Source: Lysobacter_I brunescens
GTDB lineage: Bacteria; Pseudomonadota; Gammaproteobacteria; Xanthomonadales; Xanthomonadaceae
Direction of reading: 5' to 3'
Assembly: GCF_042677005.1 (NCBI RefSeq)
Contig: NZ_JBHTIF010000006.1
Location: 1 to 64,000, forward strand
DNA: 64,000 nucleotides
Shown: positions 14,899 to 23,049 of the stretch, one piece after another
Layout of the letters: every line of letters starts with the position of its first letter
Position numbering within the stretch: the stretch's first letter is position 1
The notes under the pieces: generated by a model
Databases searched by the model: none
What the model saw: only the letters and a program-made list of their open reading frames with translations
Told to the model about the DNA's origin: nothing
Made by a program: the position numbers and the translations under genes

Positions 14899-17301
14899 TC
14901 ACGAGCGGATTTCCGCGCCGTGTTGCCCGCGCAGCGCGGCGATGACTTCAGCCACCACCTGATCGACTTCGCGGTCGGTCAGAGTGCGTGATTCTTCTTG
15001 GAGAATCAAGCCCATAGCGAGGCTCTTGCATCCGGTTTCGACCCCCTTGCCGACGTAGCGGTCGAACAGCGTCAGGTCCCGCAACGACGGGCCTGCGGCG
15101 GCGCGGACGCTGGCTTCGAGGGCCGCCCAGCACACCGTTTCCGGGACGACGAACGCGAGATCCCGGCGGACGGACGGATACGGGCTGAGGGCGCTGGCCG
15201 CCGGCAGGGCGCGGCGCTGCAGCGGGGCCAGCTCGACCTCGAAGGCCACGACCGGGGCGTCCAGGTCCAGCGCCTTCTGCAGGCGGGGGTGAAGCTGGCC
15301 GATCCAGCCGATCGCGACCTCGGCGTCGCCATCGATGCGGAGGATGTCGGCCGAGCGGCCGGGGTGGCCCCAGGCGATCCCCGACGGACGGAAGATCAGC
15401 CGGGCGCCGGAGGCGGCGGCCAGGGCTTCGAGGTCGCCCTTGATGTCGTGGAAATCGACCGGACGGGCGGGGGCGCCCCACTGCTCGGCCTGGACATCGC
15501 CGCTGGCGACGGCCGCGATCCGGCGGGTCTCGCGCGGGGCCTCGCCGACGGCCCGGGCGTGGAAGGTCTTGCCGACCTCGAAGAGGCGCAGGCGGCGCTG
15601 CTGGCGCGCGGCGTTGCGGCCCAGCGCGGCGACCAAGCCGGGCAGCAGCGAGGTCCGCATCACGCCGAGTTCGGCGCTGAGCGGGTTGGCCAGCGCGACC
15701 GCGCCCTCGGCGGCCTGCCAGCTGTCGAGCAGGCCGGCGTCGACGAAGGCGTAGTTGATGGTTTCGAGGTAGTCGCGGGCGACCATCTGCCGGCGCACCG
15801 TGACTTCGTCGAGCACGCTCTCGGGCTGCGCGACGACGCGCGTGGCGCCGCCGGGCAGCGTGGTCGGGATCGCGTTGTAGCCGTGGATGCGGGCGATTTC
15901 CTCGACCAGGTCCTCTTCGATCGCGATGTCGAAGCGGCGCGTCGGCGCGGTGACGGTCCAGCCGTCGGTGGTCGCGTCCACGCCCAGGCCGAGCGCACGC
16001 AGGATGCGTTCGACTTCGGCATCGGGCACGCGCACGCCGAGCACGCGGGCGAGGCGCTCGCGGCGCAGGCCGACGACCTGCGGCTTGGGCATGTCGGCGT
16101 CGCGGACCACGTCGATCACCGGGCCGGGCACGCCGCCGGCGATGTCGAGGATGAGCCGAGTTGCGTATTCGACGGCGATGCGCGGCAGTTCCGGGTCGAC
16201 GCCGCGCTCGAAGCGATGGCCGGCGTCGGTGTGCATGCCGAGCTTGCGGCTGCGGCCGATGATTGCAGACGGCACCCAGTGCGCGGCTTCGAGGAAGACA
16301 TTGCGGGTGGCGTCGGTCACGCGCGTGTCGTGCCCGCCCATGATCCCGCCCAGCGCGACGGCGCGCGCGCCGCGACCGCCGGTGCTGTCGGAGACGACGA
16401 GGAAATCCTCGTCCAGTTCGACCGTGCGGCCGTCGAGCAGTTTGGTTTCTTCACCGGTGCGCGCGGGACGCACGACCACCGGCGCCTGCAGCGTGTCCTT
16501 GTCGAACGCGTGCATCGGCTGGCCGAGTTCCAGCATCACGTATTGCGTCACGTCGACGAGGAAGCTGATCGGGCGCACACCGCTGCGGCGCAGGCGCTCG
16601 GCCATCCACAGCGGCGTCGGCACCGTCGCGTCGACGCCGTCGATCACGCGACCGGCGAAACGCGGCACTTTCGCGCCGGCATCGAGTTCGACGGCCAGCA
16701 CGGCGTCGCTCGCGGCCGGCACGGGATCGGCCTGCAGCGGTTCGACCTGGCTGCCGAGTGCGGCGGCGGCGTCGAAGGCGATGCCGCGCACGCCGAAGCA
16801 GTCGGCGCGATTCGGGGTGAGCTTGAGTTCGATCGTCGCGTCGGGCAGGCCGAGGTAATCGGCGAGCGGCGTGCCGATCGGCGCGTCGGCCGGCAGTTCG
16901 AGCAGGCCGGAGGCATCGGCGTCGATGCCGAGCTCCTTCGCCGAGCAGAGCATGCCGTTGGATTCGACGCCGCGCAGTTTCGCGGCCTTGATCGTGAGTT
17001 CGCCGACATGGGTGCCGATGGTCGCGAGCGGCGCGATCAGGCCCGGGCGCGCGTTCGGTGCGCCACAGACGATCTGCAGAAGACCACCGGTGCCGGCATC
17101 GACCTGGCAGACCTGCAGGCGATCGGCTTCGGGATGCTTCGCGCATTCGACGATGCGCGCGACGACCACGCCGTCGAGCGCGGCGCCGAGCACCGTGAGT
17201 TCCTCGACTTCAAGACCGATGGCGGTGAGCGTCGCCGCGAGCTGCTCGCGCGAGGCGTCGGTCTTCACATGTTGCCGCAACCAGTTTTCGGAGAATTTCA
17301 T
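14899..17301 (-). CDS. pheT: Phenylalanyl-tRNA synthetase beta subunit
   Basis: An 800-residue beta subunit of the alpha2-beta2 enzyme. It starts MKFSENWLRQHV, followed by a tRNA-binding OB/EMAP-like domain (VVARIVECAKHPEADRLQVC region, about 40-150), B3/B4 editing domain (FRFERGVDPELP), B5, and a C-terminal anticodon-binding domain ending LTDREVDQVVAEVIAALR. The length is normal. The start at 17301 matches the family's MKFSExWL N-terminus. It is separated from pheS by 115 bases that contain a REP-like doublet. Confidence 0.97.
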   Translation of the reverse strand: MKFSENWLRQHVKTDASREQLAATLTAIGLEVEELTVLGAALDGVVVARIVECAKHPEADRLQVCQVDAGTGGLLQIVCGAPNARPGLIAPLATIGTHVGELTIKAAKLRGVESNGMLCSAKELGIDADASGLLELPADAPIGTPLADYLGLPDATIELKLTPNRADCFGVRGIAFDAAAALGSQVEPLQADPVPAASDAVLAVELDAGAKVPRFAGRVIDGVDATVPTPLWMAERLRRSGVRPISFLVDVTQYVMLELGQPMHAFDKDTLQAPVVVRPARTGEETKLLDGRTVELDEDFLVVSDSTGGRGARAVALGGIMGGHDTRVTDATRNVFLEAAHWVPSAIIGRSRKLGMHTDAGHRFERGVDPELPRIAVEYATRLILDIAGGVPGPVIDVVRDADMPKPQVVGLRRERLARVLGVRVPDAEVERILRALGLGVDATTDGWTVTAPTRRFDIAIEEDLVEEIARIHGYNAIPTTLPGGATRVVAQPESVLDEVTVRRQMVARDYLETINYAFVDAGLLDSWQAAEGAVALANPLSAELGVMRTSLLPGLVAALGRNAARQQRRLRLFEVGKTFHARAVGEAPRETRRIAAVASGDVQAEQWGAPARPVDFHDIKGDLEALAAASGARLIFRPSGIAWGHPGRSADILRIDGDAEVAIGWIGQLHPRLQKALDLDAPVVAFEVELAPLQRRALPAASALSPYPSVRRDLAFVVPETVCWAALEASVRAAAGPSLRDLTLFDRYVGKGVETGCKSLAMGLILQEESRTLTDREVDQVVAEVIAALRGQHGAEIRS

Positions 17302-17318
17302 GCTTGGACACCTTGTTG

Positions 17319-17400
17319 TGTCATTCCGAACGCAGTGAGGCACCTGCGGTTCGAATGTCCGGATTGGAAAGCAGGTCCCTCGCTGCGCTCGGGATGACAG
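17319..17400. repeat. REP-like inverted doublet between pheS and pheT (element F)
   Basis: TGTCATTCCGAACGCAGTGAGG at 17319-17340 faces its near-complement at 17378-17399 (minus strand TGTCATCCCGAGCGCAGCG). The pair can fold as a long hairpin in the pheS-pheT transcript. Confidence 0.75.
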
Positions 17401-17416
17401 CGATCGTCGCCGCGAA

Positions 17417-18412
17417 TTACGCGAACTGCTTCAGGAAGCGCACGTCGTTGTCGAAGAAGTTGCGCAGGTCGTTCACGCCGTAGCGCAGCATCGTGAAACG
17501 CTCGACGCCGAGGCCGAAGGCGAAGCCGGTGTAGCGCTCGGGATCGATGCCGACGCTGCGCAGCACGTTCGGGTGGACCATGCCGCAGCCGAGCACTTCC
17601 AGCCAGCGCGTCGAACCGTCGGGCTGCTGCCAGGCGATGTCGACTTCGGCCGAGGGCTCGGTGAAGGGGAAGTAGCTCGGGCGGAAGCGCATCTCGAAGT
17701 CGCGCTCGAAGAAGGCGCGGACGAATTCGGCGAGCGTGCCCTTGAGGTCGGCGAAGCTGGCGTGCTCGTCGACGAGCAGCCCTTCGACCTGGTGGAACAT
17801 CGGCGTGTGCGTCTGGTCGCTGTCGCTGCGATAGACCTTGCCGGCGGCGATCATGCGCAGCGGCGGCTTCTGGTCGAGCATGTAGCGCACCTGGCAGCCC
17901 GAGGTATGCGTGCGCAGGAGGCGGCCGTCGTTGAAATAGAAGGTGTCGTGCATGGCGCGCGCCGGATGGTGCGGCGGGAAGTTCAGCGCCTCGAAGTTGT
18001 GCCAGTCGTCCTCGATCTCGGGGCCGTCGGCGAGTTCGTAGCCGAGCCGGCCGAAGATCTCGGTGATGCGCTCCAGCGTGCGCGTGACCGGATGCAGGCC
18101 GCCGCGTGCGGCATCGCGGCCCGGCAGGGTCACGTCGATGGTTTCGCTGGCGAGGCGCGCTTCGAGCACCGCCTCGTCGATCGCGGCCTTGCGTGCGGCA
18201 AGCGCGTCGCCGAGACCGTCGCGCACGCGGTTGATCGCCTCGCCCGCGGCCTTGCGCTGGTCGGCCGGCAATGCGCCGAGCGATTTCATCAATGCCGACA
18301 CGCTGCCGCTCTTGCCGAACAGCGCGACGCGCAGGGCTTCCAGCGCCTCGGGAGTCTCGGCGGCGGCGATGTCCGCCAGCGCCGTGGTCGAAAGATGTTC
18401 CAGATCGCTCAT
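17417..18412 (-). CDS. pheS: Phenylalanyl-tRNA synthetase alpha subunit
   Basis: A 331-residue catalytic subunit with an N-terminal coiled coil (residues 1-80, LEALRVALFGKSGSVSALMK) and a class II core. Motif 2 lies around FHQVEGLLVD and motif 3 around GFAFGLGVERFTMLRYG near the C-terminus. The start MSDLEHL at 18412 is chosen by family comparison; the frame stays open for 30 codons upstream through an attenuator-like hairpin. The start overlaps the stop of a 24-codon ORF rich in Phe codons (18409-18483). Confidence 0.97.
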   Translation of the reverse strand: MSDLEHLSTTALADIAAAETPEALEALRVALFGKSGSVSALMKSLGALPADQRKAAGEAINRVRDGLGDALAARKAAIDEAVLEARLASETIDVTLPGRDAARGGLHPVTRTLERITEIFGRLGYELADGPEIEDDWHNFEALNFPPHHPARAMHDTFYFNDGRLLRTHTSGCQVRYMLDQKPPLRMIAAGKVYRSDSDQTHTPMFHQVEGLLVDEHASFADLKGTLAEFVRAFFERDFEMRFRPSYFPFTEPSAEVDIAWQQPDGSTRWLEVLGCGMVHPNVLRSVGIDPERYTGFAFGLGVERFTMLRYGVNDLRNFFDNDVRFLKQFA

Positions 18413-18483
18413 GTCGACGGTTCCGTCTTTTCGTGTGCCGCAAAAACGAACATGGGGAAGGACTTGCGCCCTTCCCCATGCAT
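18409..18483 (-). other. Short ORF containing three Phe codons, ends on the pheS start
   Basis: A possible 24-residue peptide beginning MHGEGRK and containing SFPMFVFAA; its TGA overlaps the pheS ATG (ATGA). Its codons run through the terminator hairpin and T-tract (18438-18480), which is not the layout of a classical leader peptide. A translation-coupling role or pure chance are both possible. Confidence 0.3.
18438..18480 (-). terminator. Terminator/attenuator before pheS
   Basis: A perfect 11-bp hairpin, CATGGGGAAGG and CCTTCCCCATG (18451-18480), is followed on the minus strand by TTCGTTTTTG. It lies 26 bases before the pheS start, downstream of rplT, at the place where enteric bacteria have the pheST attenuator. 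A second hairpin (18502-18530, CCGAGCC/GGCTCGG arms) precedes it and may be the rplT terminator or an alternative structure. Confidence 0.75.
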
Positions 18484-18541
18484 GGTTCGATGTCCTTCGC
18501 ACCGAGCCTGCACGGGAAGTGCGGGCTCGGAGGGGAATCAG

Positions 18542-18901
18542 TTATGCCGCGAGCGCGCTCTTCGCCTTTTCAGCCAGCGCGGTAAAGCCCTTCGCGTCGT
18601 GCACGGCGATGTCGGCCAGCACCTTGCGGTCGAGGGTGATACCGGCCTTGAGCAGGCCGTTGATGAAGCGGCTGTAGCTGATGCCGTTGCTGCGGGCGGC
18701 CGCGTTGATACGGGCGATCCACAGGGTGCGGAAATTGCGCTTCTTCTGCTTGCGGCCGATGTAGGCGTACTGCAGGGCCTTCGTGACCGCCTGCTTGGCG
18801 ACGCGGAAGACTTTGCGGCGGGCGTTGTAGTAGCCCTTGGCCTGCTTCAGGATTTTCTTGTGGCGGCGACGCGCCGTAACACCACGTTTAACTCGTGCCA
18901 T
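18542..18901 (-). CDS. rplT: 50S ribosomal protein L20
   Basis: A 119-residue very basic protein beginning MARVKRGVTARRRHKKILKQ, the invariant L20 N-terminus. It is required for assembly of the large subunit and often autoregulates the rpmI-rplT mRNA. It starts 12 bases after rpmI. Confidence 0.98.
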   Translation of the reverse strand: MARVKRGVTARRRHKKILKQAKGYYNARRKVFRVAKQAVTKALQYAYIGRKQKKRNFRTLWIARINAAARSNGISYSRFINGLLKAGITLDRKVLADIAVHDAKGFTALAEKAKSALAA

Positions 18902-18913
18902 TGTTCAGTCTCC

Positions 18914-19111
18914 TCACAAATACGGAAGCATGCGATCCAGACGGCCTGCGTCCTCGGCACGAACGTGGTTCGTCTGCCGCAGGTTGCGCTTCCGCTTGGT
19001 CGCTTTCTTGGTGAGGATGTGGCTCTTGTTGGCGTGGCCGCACTTGTACTTGCCGGAAGCGGTCTTCCGGAAGCGCTTGGCCGCCGCCCGATTGGTCTTG
19101 ATCTTGGGCAT
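18914..19111 (-). CDS. rpmI: 50S ribosomal protein L35
   Basis: A 65-residue basic protein beginning MPKIKTNRAAAKRFRKTASG and ending RLDRMLPYL, standard for L35. The start at 19111 is fixed by the conserved MPKxKT N-terminus. In relatives it follows infC directly; here the nearest upstream gene is a lipase effector gene and a dedicated promoter lies at 19301-19329. Confidence 0.97.
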   Translation of the reverse strand: MPKIKTNRAAAKRFRKTASGKYKCGHANKSHILTKKATKRKRNLRQTNHVRAEDAGRLDRMLPYL

Positions 19112-19300
19112 TGGAAAGTCCTGGGGTCTGATCGAGTACTGGCGTGGGCGGCAGCCGAAACTGCTCTTTCCGTCCTGCCCTGCCGGTTTTAGGTCGTTGA
19201 TCCGCAAGGAAATTTCCTGGCGGTCCGACGACGGGTCCGTACCGAAGTCACGCGAGTGACGCGGGTGTTGCGTGCAGCATCCCGGCAAACCGGGCCGCGC

Positions 19301-19329
19301 ATTATGCCCGGCCCCGCCCGGCGATGCAA
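19301..19329 (-). promoter_or_regulatory. Sigma70-type promoter of rpmI-rplT
   Basis: On the minus strand TTGCAT, a 17-base spacer and CATAAT, close to consensus in both boxes and spacing. Transcription would start near 19294, leaving a leader of about 180 bases before rpmI, long enough for L20-type autoregulation. A CCCGG-CAAA-CCGGG hairpin lies at the expected 5' end (19281-19294). Confidence 0.75.
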
Positions 19330-19388
19330 ACCGGACTGGAGCCAATTTCCATGGAAATCATGGATTTGCCCGAACGCGTCCGACCGGA

Positions 19389-20579
19389 TCAGCGGGCGCG
19401 GGCAACCTGCGGTTCCTGCGCGGGCATGGCCTGCGGCTGCCCGGCCTGCGCCAGCGCCTGCTCGCTGCTGCGTTCCAGCGGCTGTTCGCGGGCGGTTGCG
19501 ACGTCGACATGGGCAACGCGCTGGGTTTCCGGCTGGTGGCCCTGCACCGCGAACGCGCGACGGCCGTCCTCGCCGAACACGACATGGTCGACCCGCTGCA
19601 GACCGCCGCGCTGGGCCTCCACGGCCAGGGCGCCGGCCAGTCGCTCGGTCTGCACGCCGTCGAGGCCGCGCGCCGAGGCCTGCGGCTGCAGGGCGCCCAG
19701 CGACTGCCGGTACAGCGGGTTCGCCGGATGGGCCGGTTGGTCCATCCGAGCGCCGCGGGTTTCGAAGTCCTTGCCGAAAACCTTCTCCTGCGCCTCGATC
19801 ACCGCGTCGATGTAGTGCATCTCGACGCCGTGCTTCACCGATTTCACCGGATTGAGCTTCTGCCAGAAGCCCAGGGGGTCCGGGTCCGGCAATTCGATCT
19901 TGTGGCCGACCGCATCCGGCATGAGGTGGCGGATGATCGGCTTGTGTTCCTGCAGCTCGGTCAGGATCTCGTTCTGCACGGCGTAGCGGCGGACGAGTCC
20001 GCCCTGCTCCGCTTCGCGCTTGACCGCATCCGCGTCCAGGCCGACGCGTTCGAGGGTCTTGTCGTGCACGCCCGCCGCATTGAAGGTGACGGCCGGGGTG
20101 TCGGTCGCGACGGCGGCCGCCGCAGCCAGCCCGCCACCCAGCGAATGCCCGGTGATGACCATGTCCTGGCCGAAGGCGACCTTGGCCTGGCGGGCCAGCG
20201 CCATCGCCTGGTTGTACTGCGAGGTCTCGAAGCCCAGGCCCTGGCCGAAGTTGGTCAGCCAGTCCTTGCCCTCGTCGGTGCCGCTGTAGGCCAGCACGTG
20301 GCGGCCCTGGCCGTCGCCGTAGATCACGGCCATGAACCCGCTGCTCTGGTTCTTCAGCAGGGTCGGATCGATGCCGTGGCGGCGCAGTTCGTCCTCGCCC
20401 AGCGGCTTCCACTGGCCGACGCCCTCCTGCCGGCCGTTGCGGTCGTAGTCGTAGACGTCGCGCATGAGCTTGGCGAGCGTCATGTCCACCGGCAGCGCAG
20501 ACTGCCCGCGCACCTCATCGGCGAAGGTCGGTCGCTGTGTCTGGCCGCCCAAGCGGTCCGGATCGATCCGTGCATTCAT
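19389..20579 (-). CDS. Lipase-fold effector with C-terminal XVIPCD (predicted X-T4SS toxin 1)
   Basis: A 396-residue protein when started at MNARIDPDRL (20579; other in-frame ATGs at 20597 and 20648). The N-terminal 280 residues are a class-3-lipase-like alpha/beta hydrolase (DUF2974-type): VLAYSGTDEGKDW, then the nucleophile elbow GHSLGGG with Ser146. The last about 115 residues start MDQPAHPANPLYRQ and contain GLQRVDHVVFGEDGRRAFAV, VQG and VAHVDVA, the pattern of the Xanthomonas VirD4-interacting protein conserved domain that targets effectors to the antibacterial type IV secretion system, ending in a Gln-rich tail. There is no signal peptide. Predicted to degrade target-cell lipids. Paralogous to the lipase at 21541-23010. 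Confidence 0.85.
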   Translation of the reverse strand: MNARIDPDRLGGQTQRPTFADEVRGQSALPVDMTLAKLMRDVYDYDRNGRQEGVGQWKPLGEDELRRHGIDPTLLKNQSSGFMAVIYGDGQGRHVLAYSGTDEGKDWLTNFGQGLGFETSQYNQAMALARQAKVAFGQDMVITGHSLGGGLAAAAAVATDTPAVTFNAAGVHDKTLERVGLDADAVKREAEQGGLVRRYAVQNEILTELQEHKPIIRHLMPDAVGHKIELPDPDPLGFWQKLNPVKSVKHGVEMHYIDAVIEAQEKVFGKDFETRGARMDQPAHPANPLYRQSLGALQPQASARGLDGVQTERLAGALAVEAQRGGLQRVDHVVFGEDGRRAFAVQGHQPETQRVAHVDVATAREQPLERSSEQALAQAGQPQAMPAQEPQVARAR

Positions 20580-20664
20580 CCCTGCCACTCTCCCCATCTT
20601 AGTCCCGGTGTGCCCGGGAGACGCCGGCCGCTCGGGCCGGCACGTCAAGAAATCCCTCGCGCGA

Positions 20665-21447
20665 TCAGCGCGCGCCCTCCAGCGGAATGCCGCGCTGCGC
20701 CAGCCATGCCTCGACCGCCTCGCGGCGCTTGCGCGTCTCGGCGTTGAGCAGGGCGGCGCGGGTCATGAACAGGTAGCGCTGGAACGTCGCACCCTGTGCG
20801 TTGCGGGCGTTCGGGTCGGCGCCGGCATCGAGCAGGTCGAGCGCGCGCGCCGGCTCGTTGATCTGGCCGGCGACGTGCAGCGGCGTGTTGCCGAGGCGGT
20901 CGGCCAGGTTCGGGTCGGCGCCGGCGGCGAGCAGCGCACGGAACTGGGCCTCGCGCTCGCCCATCAGCGCGGCGCGCAGCGGACCGGCGCCGGACTCGGG
21001 ATTGCGCACGTTCGGGTCGGCGCCGCGCGCCAGCAGCTCGGCGAGATAGGCCGGGTCGTTGGCCATCGCCGCCATGTGGACGACGGTCTCGCCGTCGACG
21101 CCGGGCTGTTTCGGGTCGGCGCCGGCATCGAGCAGCGCCTTCAGGCTGTCCAGGCGCTGGTTGAGCAGGGCCCACTGCAGCAGGGTCACCTGCTTGTTGC
21201 CGCGTGCGGCGAGGTCGGTGGCGGGCGCGAGCGTGCGGATGCGGGCGAGGTCGCCCTCGGCGATGGCCTCGGCCAGGGCCGCGACCGCCGGGTCGGGAAA
21301 GACCTGATTCGGCGACACGCGGTGGATTTCTGCGGTTGCGGGCATTGCGGACTTCTCCTTGGCGCAAGCGGTACAGGCGACGCAGGTGGCGATGAGCAGC
21401 AGGATGGCGGGAGCCGCCGGCCCGGCGGTCAGACGGTCCAGCCGCAT
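20665..21447 (-). CDS. Ankyrin-repeat lipoprotein, predicted immunity protein 1
   Basis: 260 residues. The N-terminus is a hydrophobic signal (AAPAILLLIATCVACTACAK) with a cluster of cysteines; either C25 or C28 could be a lipidated residue, so periplasmic attachment is likely though the lipobox is not ideal. The rest is four or five ankyrin repeats, each with the D-A-GADP turn (LLDAGADPKQPG, LLARGADPNVRN, LLAAGADPNLAD, LLDAGADPNARN). Located between the two lipase genes and directly upstream of lipase 1. Ankyrin-type proteins are known partners of phospholipase toxins; the pairing here is inferred from adjacency and export. Confidence 0.8.
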   Translation of the reverse strand: MRLDRLTAGPAAPAILLLIATCVACTACAKEKSAMPATAEIHRVSPNQVFPDPAVAALAEAIAEGDLARIRTLAPATDLAARGNKQVTLLQWALLNQRLDSLKALLDAGADPKQPGVDGETVVHMAAMANDPAYLAELLARGADPNVRNPESGAGPLRAALMGEREAQFRALLAAGADPNLADRLGNTPLHVAGQINEPARALDLLDAGADPNARNAQGATFQRYLFMTRAALLNAETRKRREAVEAWLAQRGIPLEGAR

Positions 21448-21540
21448 CGCTCACCTCGGGACACATTGAACGCATCGATGGGTGCATCGTGCCGGCAAGC
21501 CATGACCGCCACAAGGCAGGGCATGTCGGTGATGGCGCGG

Positions 21541-23010
21541 TCAGTGGTGGCGCGCATGGACCTGCTGGACCTCGTCCTGCACGCGCTCCTGAGGCTGCAG
21601 GGCATGCAGTTCGGCCGATCGCCGGCTGCTGTCCTCCAGCGTTGTCTGGCGCGCAACCCCGACATCGACCGCTTCGGAGACGCGGGCCGCCGGATCAGGG
21701 ACGCGTCCCTGCACGGCGAACAAGGTGTTGCCATTGTCGGCGGGCACGAGCGCATCGATCCGTTCCAGCCCCCGCGACTGCGCGGCCACGGTCAGCGCGC
21801 CGGCGATGCGTTCGCTGTCGCGGTCACCGGGCAGATGGTCGCGCACCTGGGTCAGCGCCTGGGTGTACATGCCGTGCATCGGATGCCGTTCGTCGCTGAG
21901 CAGGGGGTCGCGCGGCGCGAGATCGCGGAATGCCTGCGCGAAGCGTCCGTGCAGCAGGGTGTCGTCGAACAGGGGCGAACGGAACATGCCAAGCCCCATC
22001 GGCATGTGACCGAACGCATGCGATGACGCCTGCTGCTGGACGGGCCCGACGGACAATCCCTGCAACTGCGAGACGTACGGCAACACCCCGCCGTCCATCG
22101 TGTGCAGCTTGACGCTGCCCAGGCCCTCCTGCGGCGTCAGCTCGTGGCGCTTGCCCATGGCGGTAGGCACCCGGGTGGTCATGCCGTCGATGCCGAGCTG
22201 GTCGATGACTTCCTGCGGCTCGCCGTATTCGCCGAGCGAACTGCCGCGCAGCACCGACTTCATCCACTCGCCGGTGTTGAATTCGCGTCCCTGCACGCTG
22301 TCGAGGATCTCGCCGCGGGTGACCACGCTGGTCATCAGCTGCGGCGCACGCTCGCGGACGCGCTCGGGATCGAGCTGGAACCCGCGAAGCGTCTCGTCGT
22401 GCAGGCCGGCCGAATTGAAGGTCATGCCATGGTTGCCGAACATCGCGCTGACCAGCTGTGCCTGGCCACCGCCCTTGGAGTGGCCCGTCACCATCAGCTG
22501 GTCGCGACCGATCGCTTCGTTGCAGAGGTTGCCGAGGGCGACCGCATCCTTGTGCTGCTGGCTTTCGATGCCCAGGCCCTGTTTGAGGTTGGTCACCCAG
22601 TCCTGGCCAGACTGACGGACATCATCCACCTTCAGCGCGTATTCGTGCCCGCGCAGCATGCCGAGCATGTCGGATTCGATGTCCAGGCCGCTGGGACCGT
22701 CGAACGGCCGCGTTTCCACGCGCACGCTGGGATTGACCGTGCCCCGGAACGACAGCACGTGCTGGCCGCTGTCGTTGGCGTACAGCTCGGCCTGCATGCC
22801 GCTCTTGGTGTGCATGGCCTGCGGATCGATGCCCTTTTCGCGCAGTTCCTCTTCCCCGAGGCGGCGGAAGCCGGTCGACGATGGCGTCTCGCCCGGCGCG
22901 CGGTAGACGTCCTTGGCCAGTTCGGCCATGGTCTGGGCCGGCACCTGCGGCGGCGGCTCGGGCTGCGGCCTCGGGACGTGGGCACGCACCAGGTTCCTGA
23001 AATATTCCAT
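21541..23010 (-). CDS. Lipase-fold effector with C-terminal XVIPCD (predicted X-T4SS toxin 2)
   Basis: 489 residues, start at 23010 with GGAGG eight bases upstream. Residues 28-60 (MAELAKDVYRAP, then LGEEELREKGIDP) match the corresponding part of lipase 1. The catalytic elbow is GHSKGGG with Ser178, preceded by HVLSFRGT. The C-terminal 115 residues start LLSDERHPMHGMYTQAL and contain GLERIDALVP and TLFAVQGRVPDPAARV, again a XVIPCD with a Gln-rich tail. No signal peptide, as expected for a T4SS substrate. The two lipases are clear but divergent paralogues, so the lipase-ankyrin unit was probably duplicated. Confidence 0.85.
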   Translation of the reverse strand: MEYFRNLVRAHVPRPQPEPPPQVPAQTMAELAKDVYRAPGETPSSTGFRRLGEEELREKGIDPQAMHTKSGMQAELYANDSGQHVLSFRGTVNPSVRVETRPFDGPSGLDIESDMLGMLRGHEYALKVDDVRQSGQDWVTNLKQGLGIESQQHKDAVALGNLCNEAIGRDQLMVTGHSKGGGQAQLVSAMFGNHGMTFNSAGLHDETLRGFQLDPERVRERAPQLMTSVVTRGEILDSVQGREFNTGEWMKSVLRGSSLGEYGEPQEVIDQLGIDGMTTRVPTAMGKRHELTPQEGLGSVKLHTMDGGVLPYVSQLQGLSVGPVQQQASSHAFGHMPMGLGMFRSPLFDDTLLHGRFAQAFRDLAPRDPLLSDERHPMHGMYTQALTQVRDHLPGDRDSERIAGALTVAAQSRGLERIDALVPADNGNTLFAVQGRVPDPAARVSEAVDVGVARQTTLEDSSRRSAELHALQPQERVQDEVQQVHARHH

Positions 23011-23049
23011 CGATGATTCCTCCCTCGGTCGGATCCGCTCGGAGCGGCG

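Noticed and set aside
14998..17397. 799-codon ORF antisense to pheT
   Set aside because: Mirror of pheT codons; full of AEGAGR and DRGVQVQ-like low-complexity residues and no family resemblance.
20580..20664. Extension of lipase 1 upstream to 20648
   Set aside because: The residues MTCRPERPASPGHTGTK lie in the intergenic space and lack a ribosome-binding site; MNARIDP at 20579 has a GGGGAG upstream.
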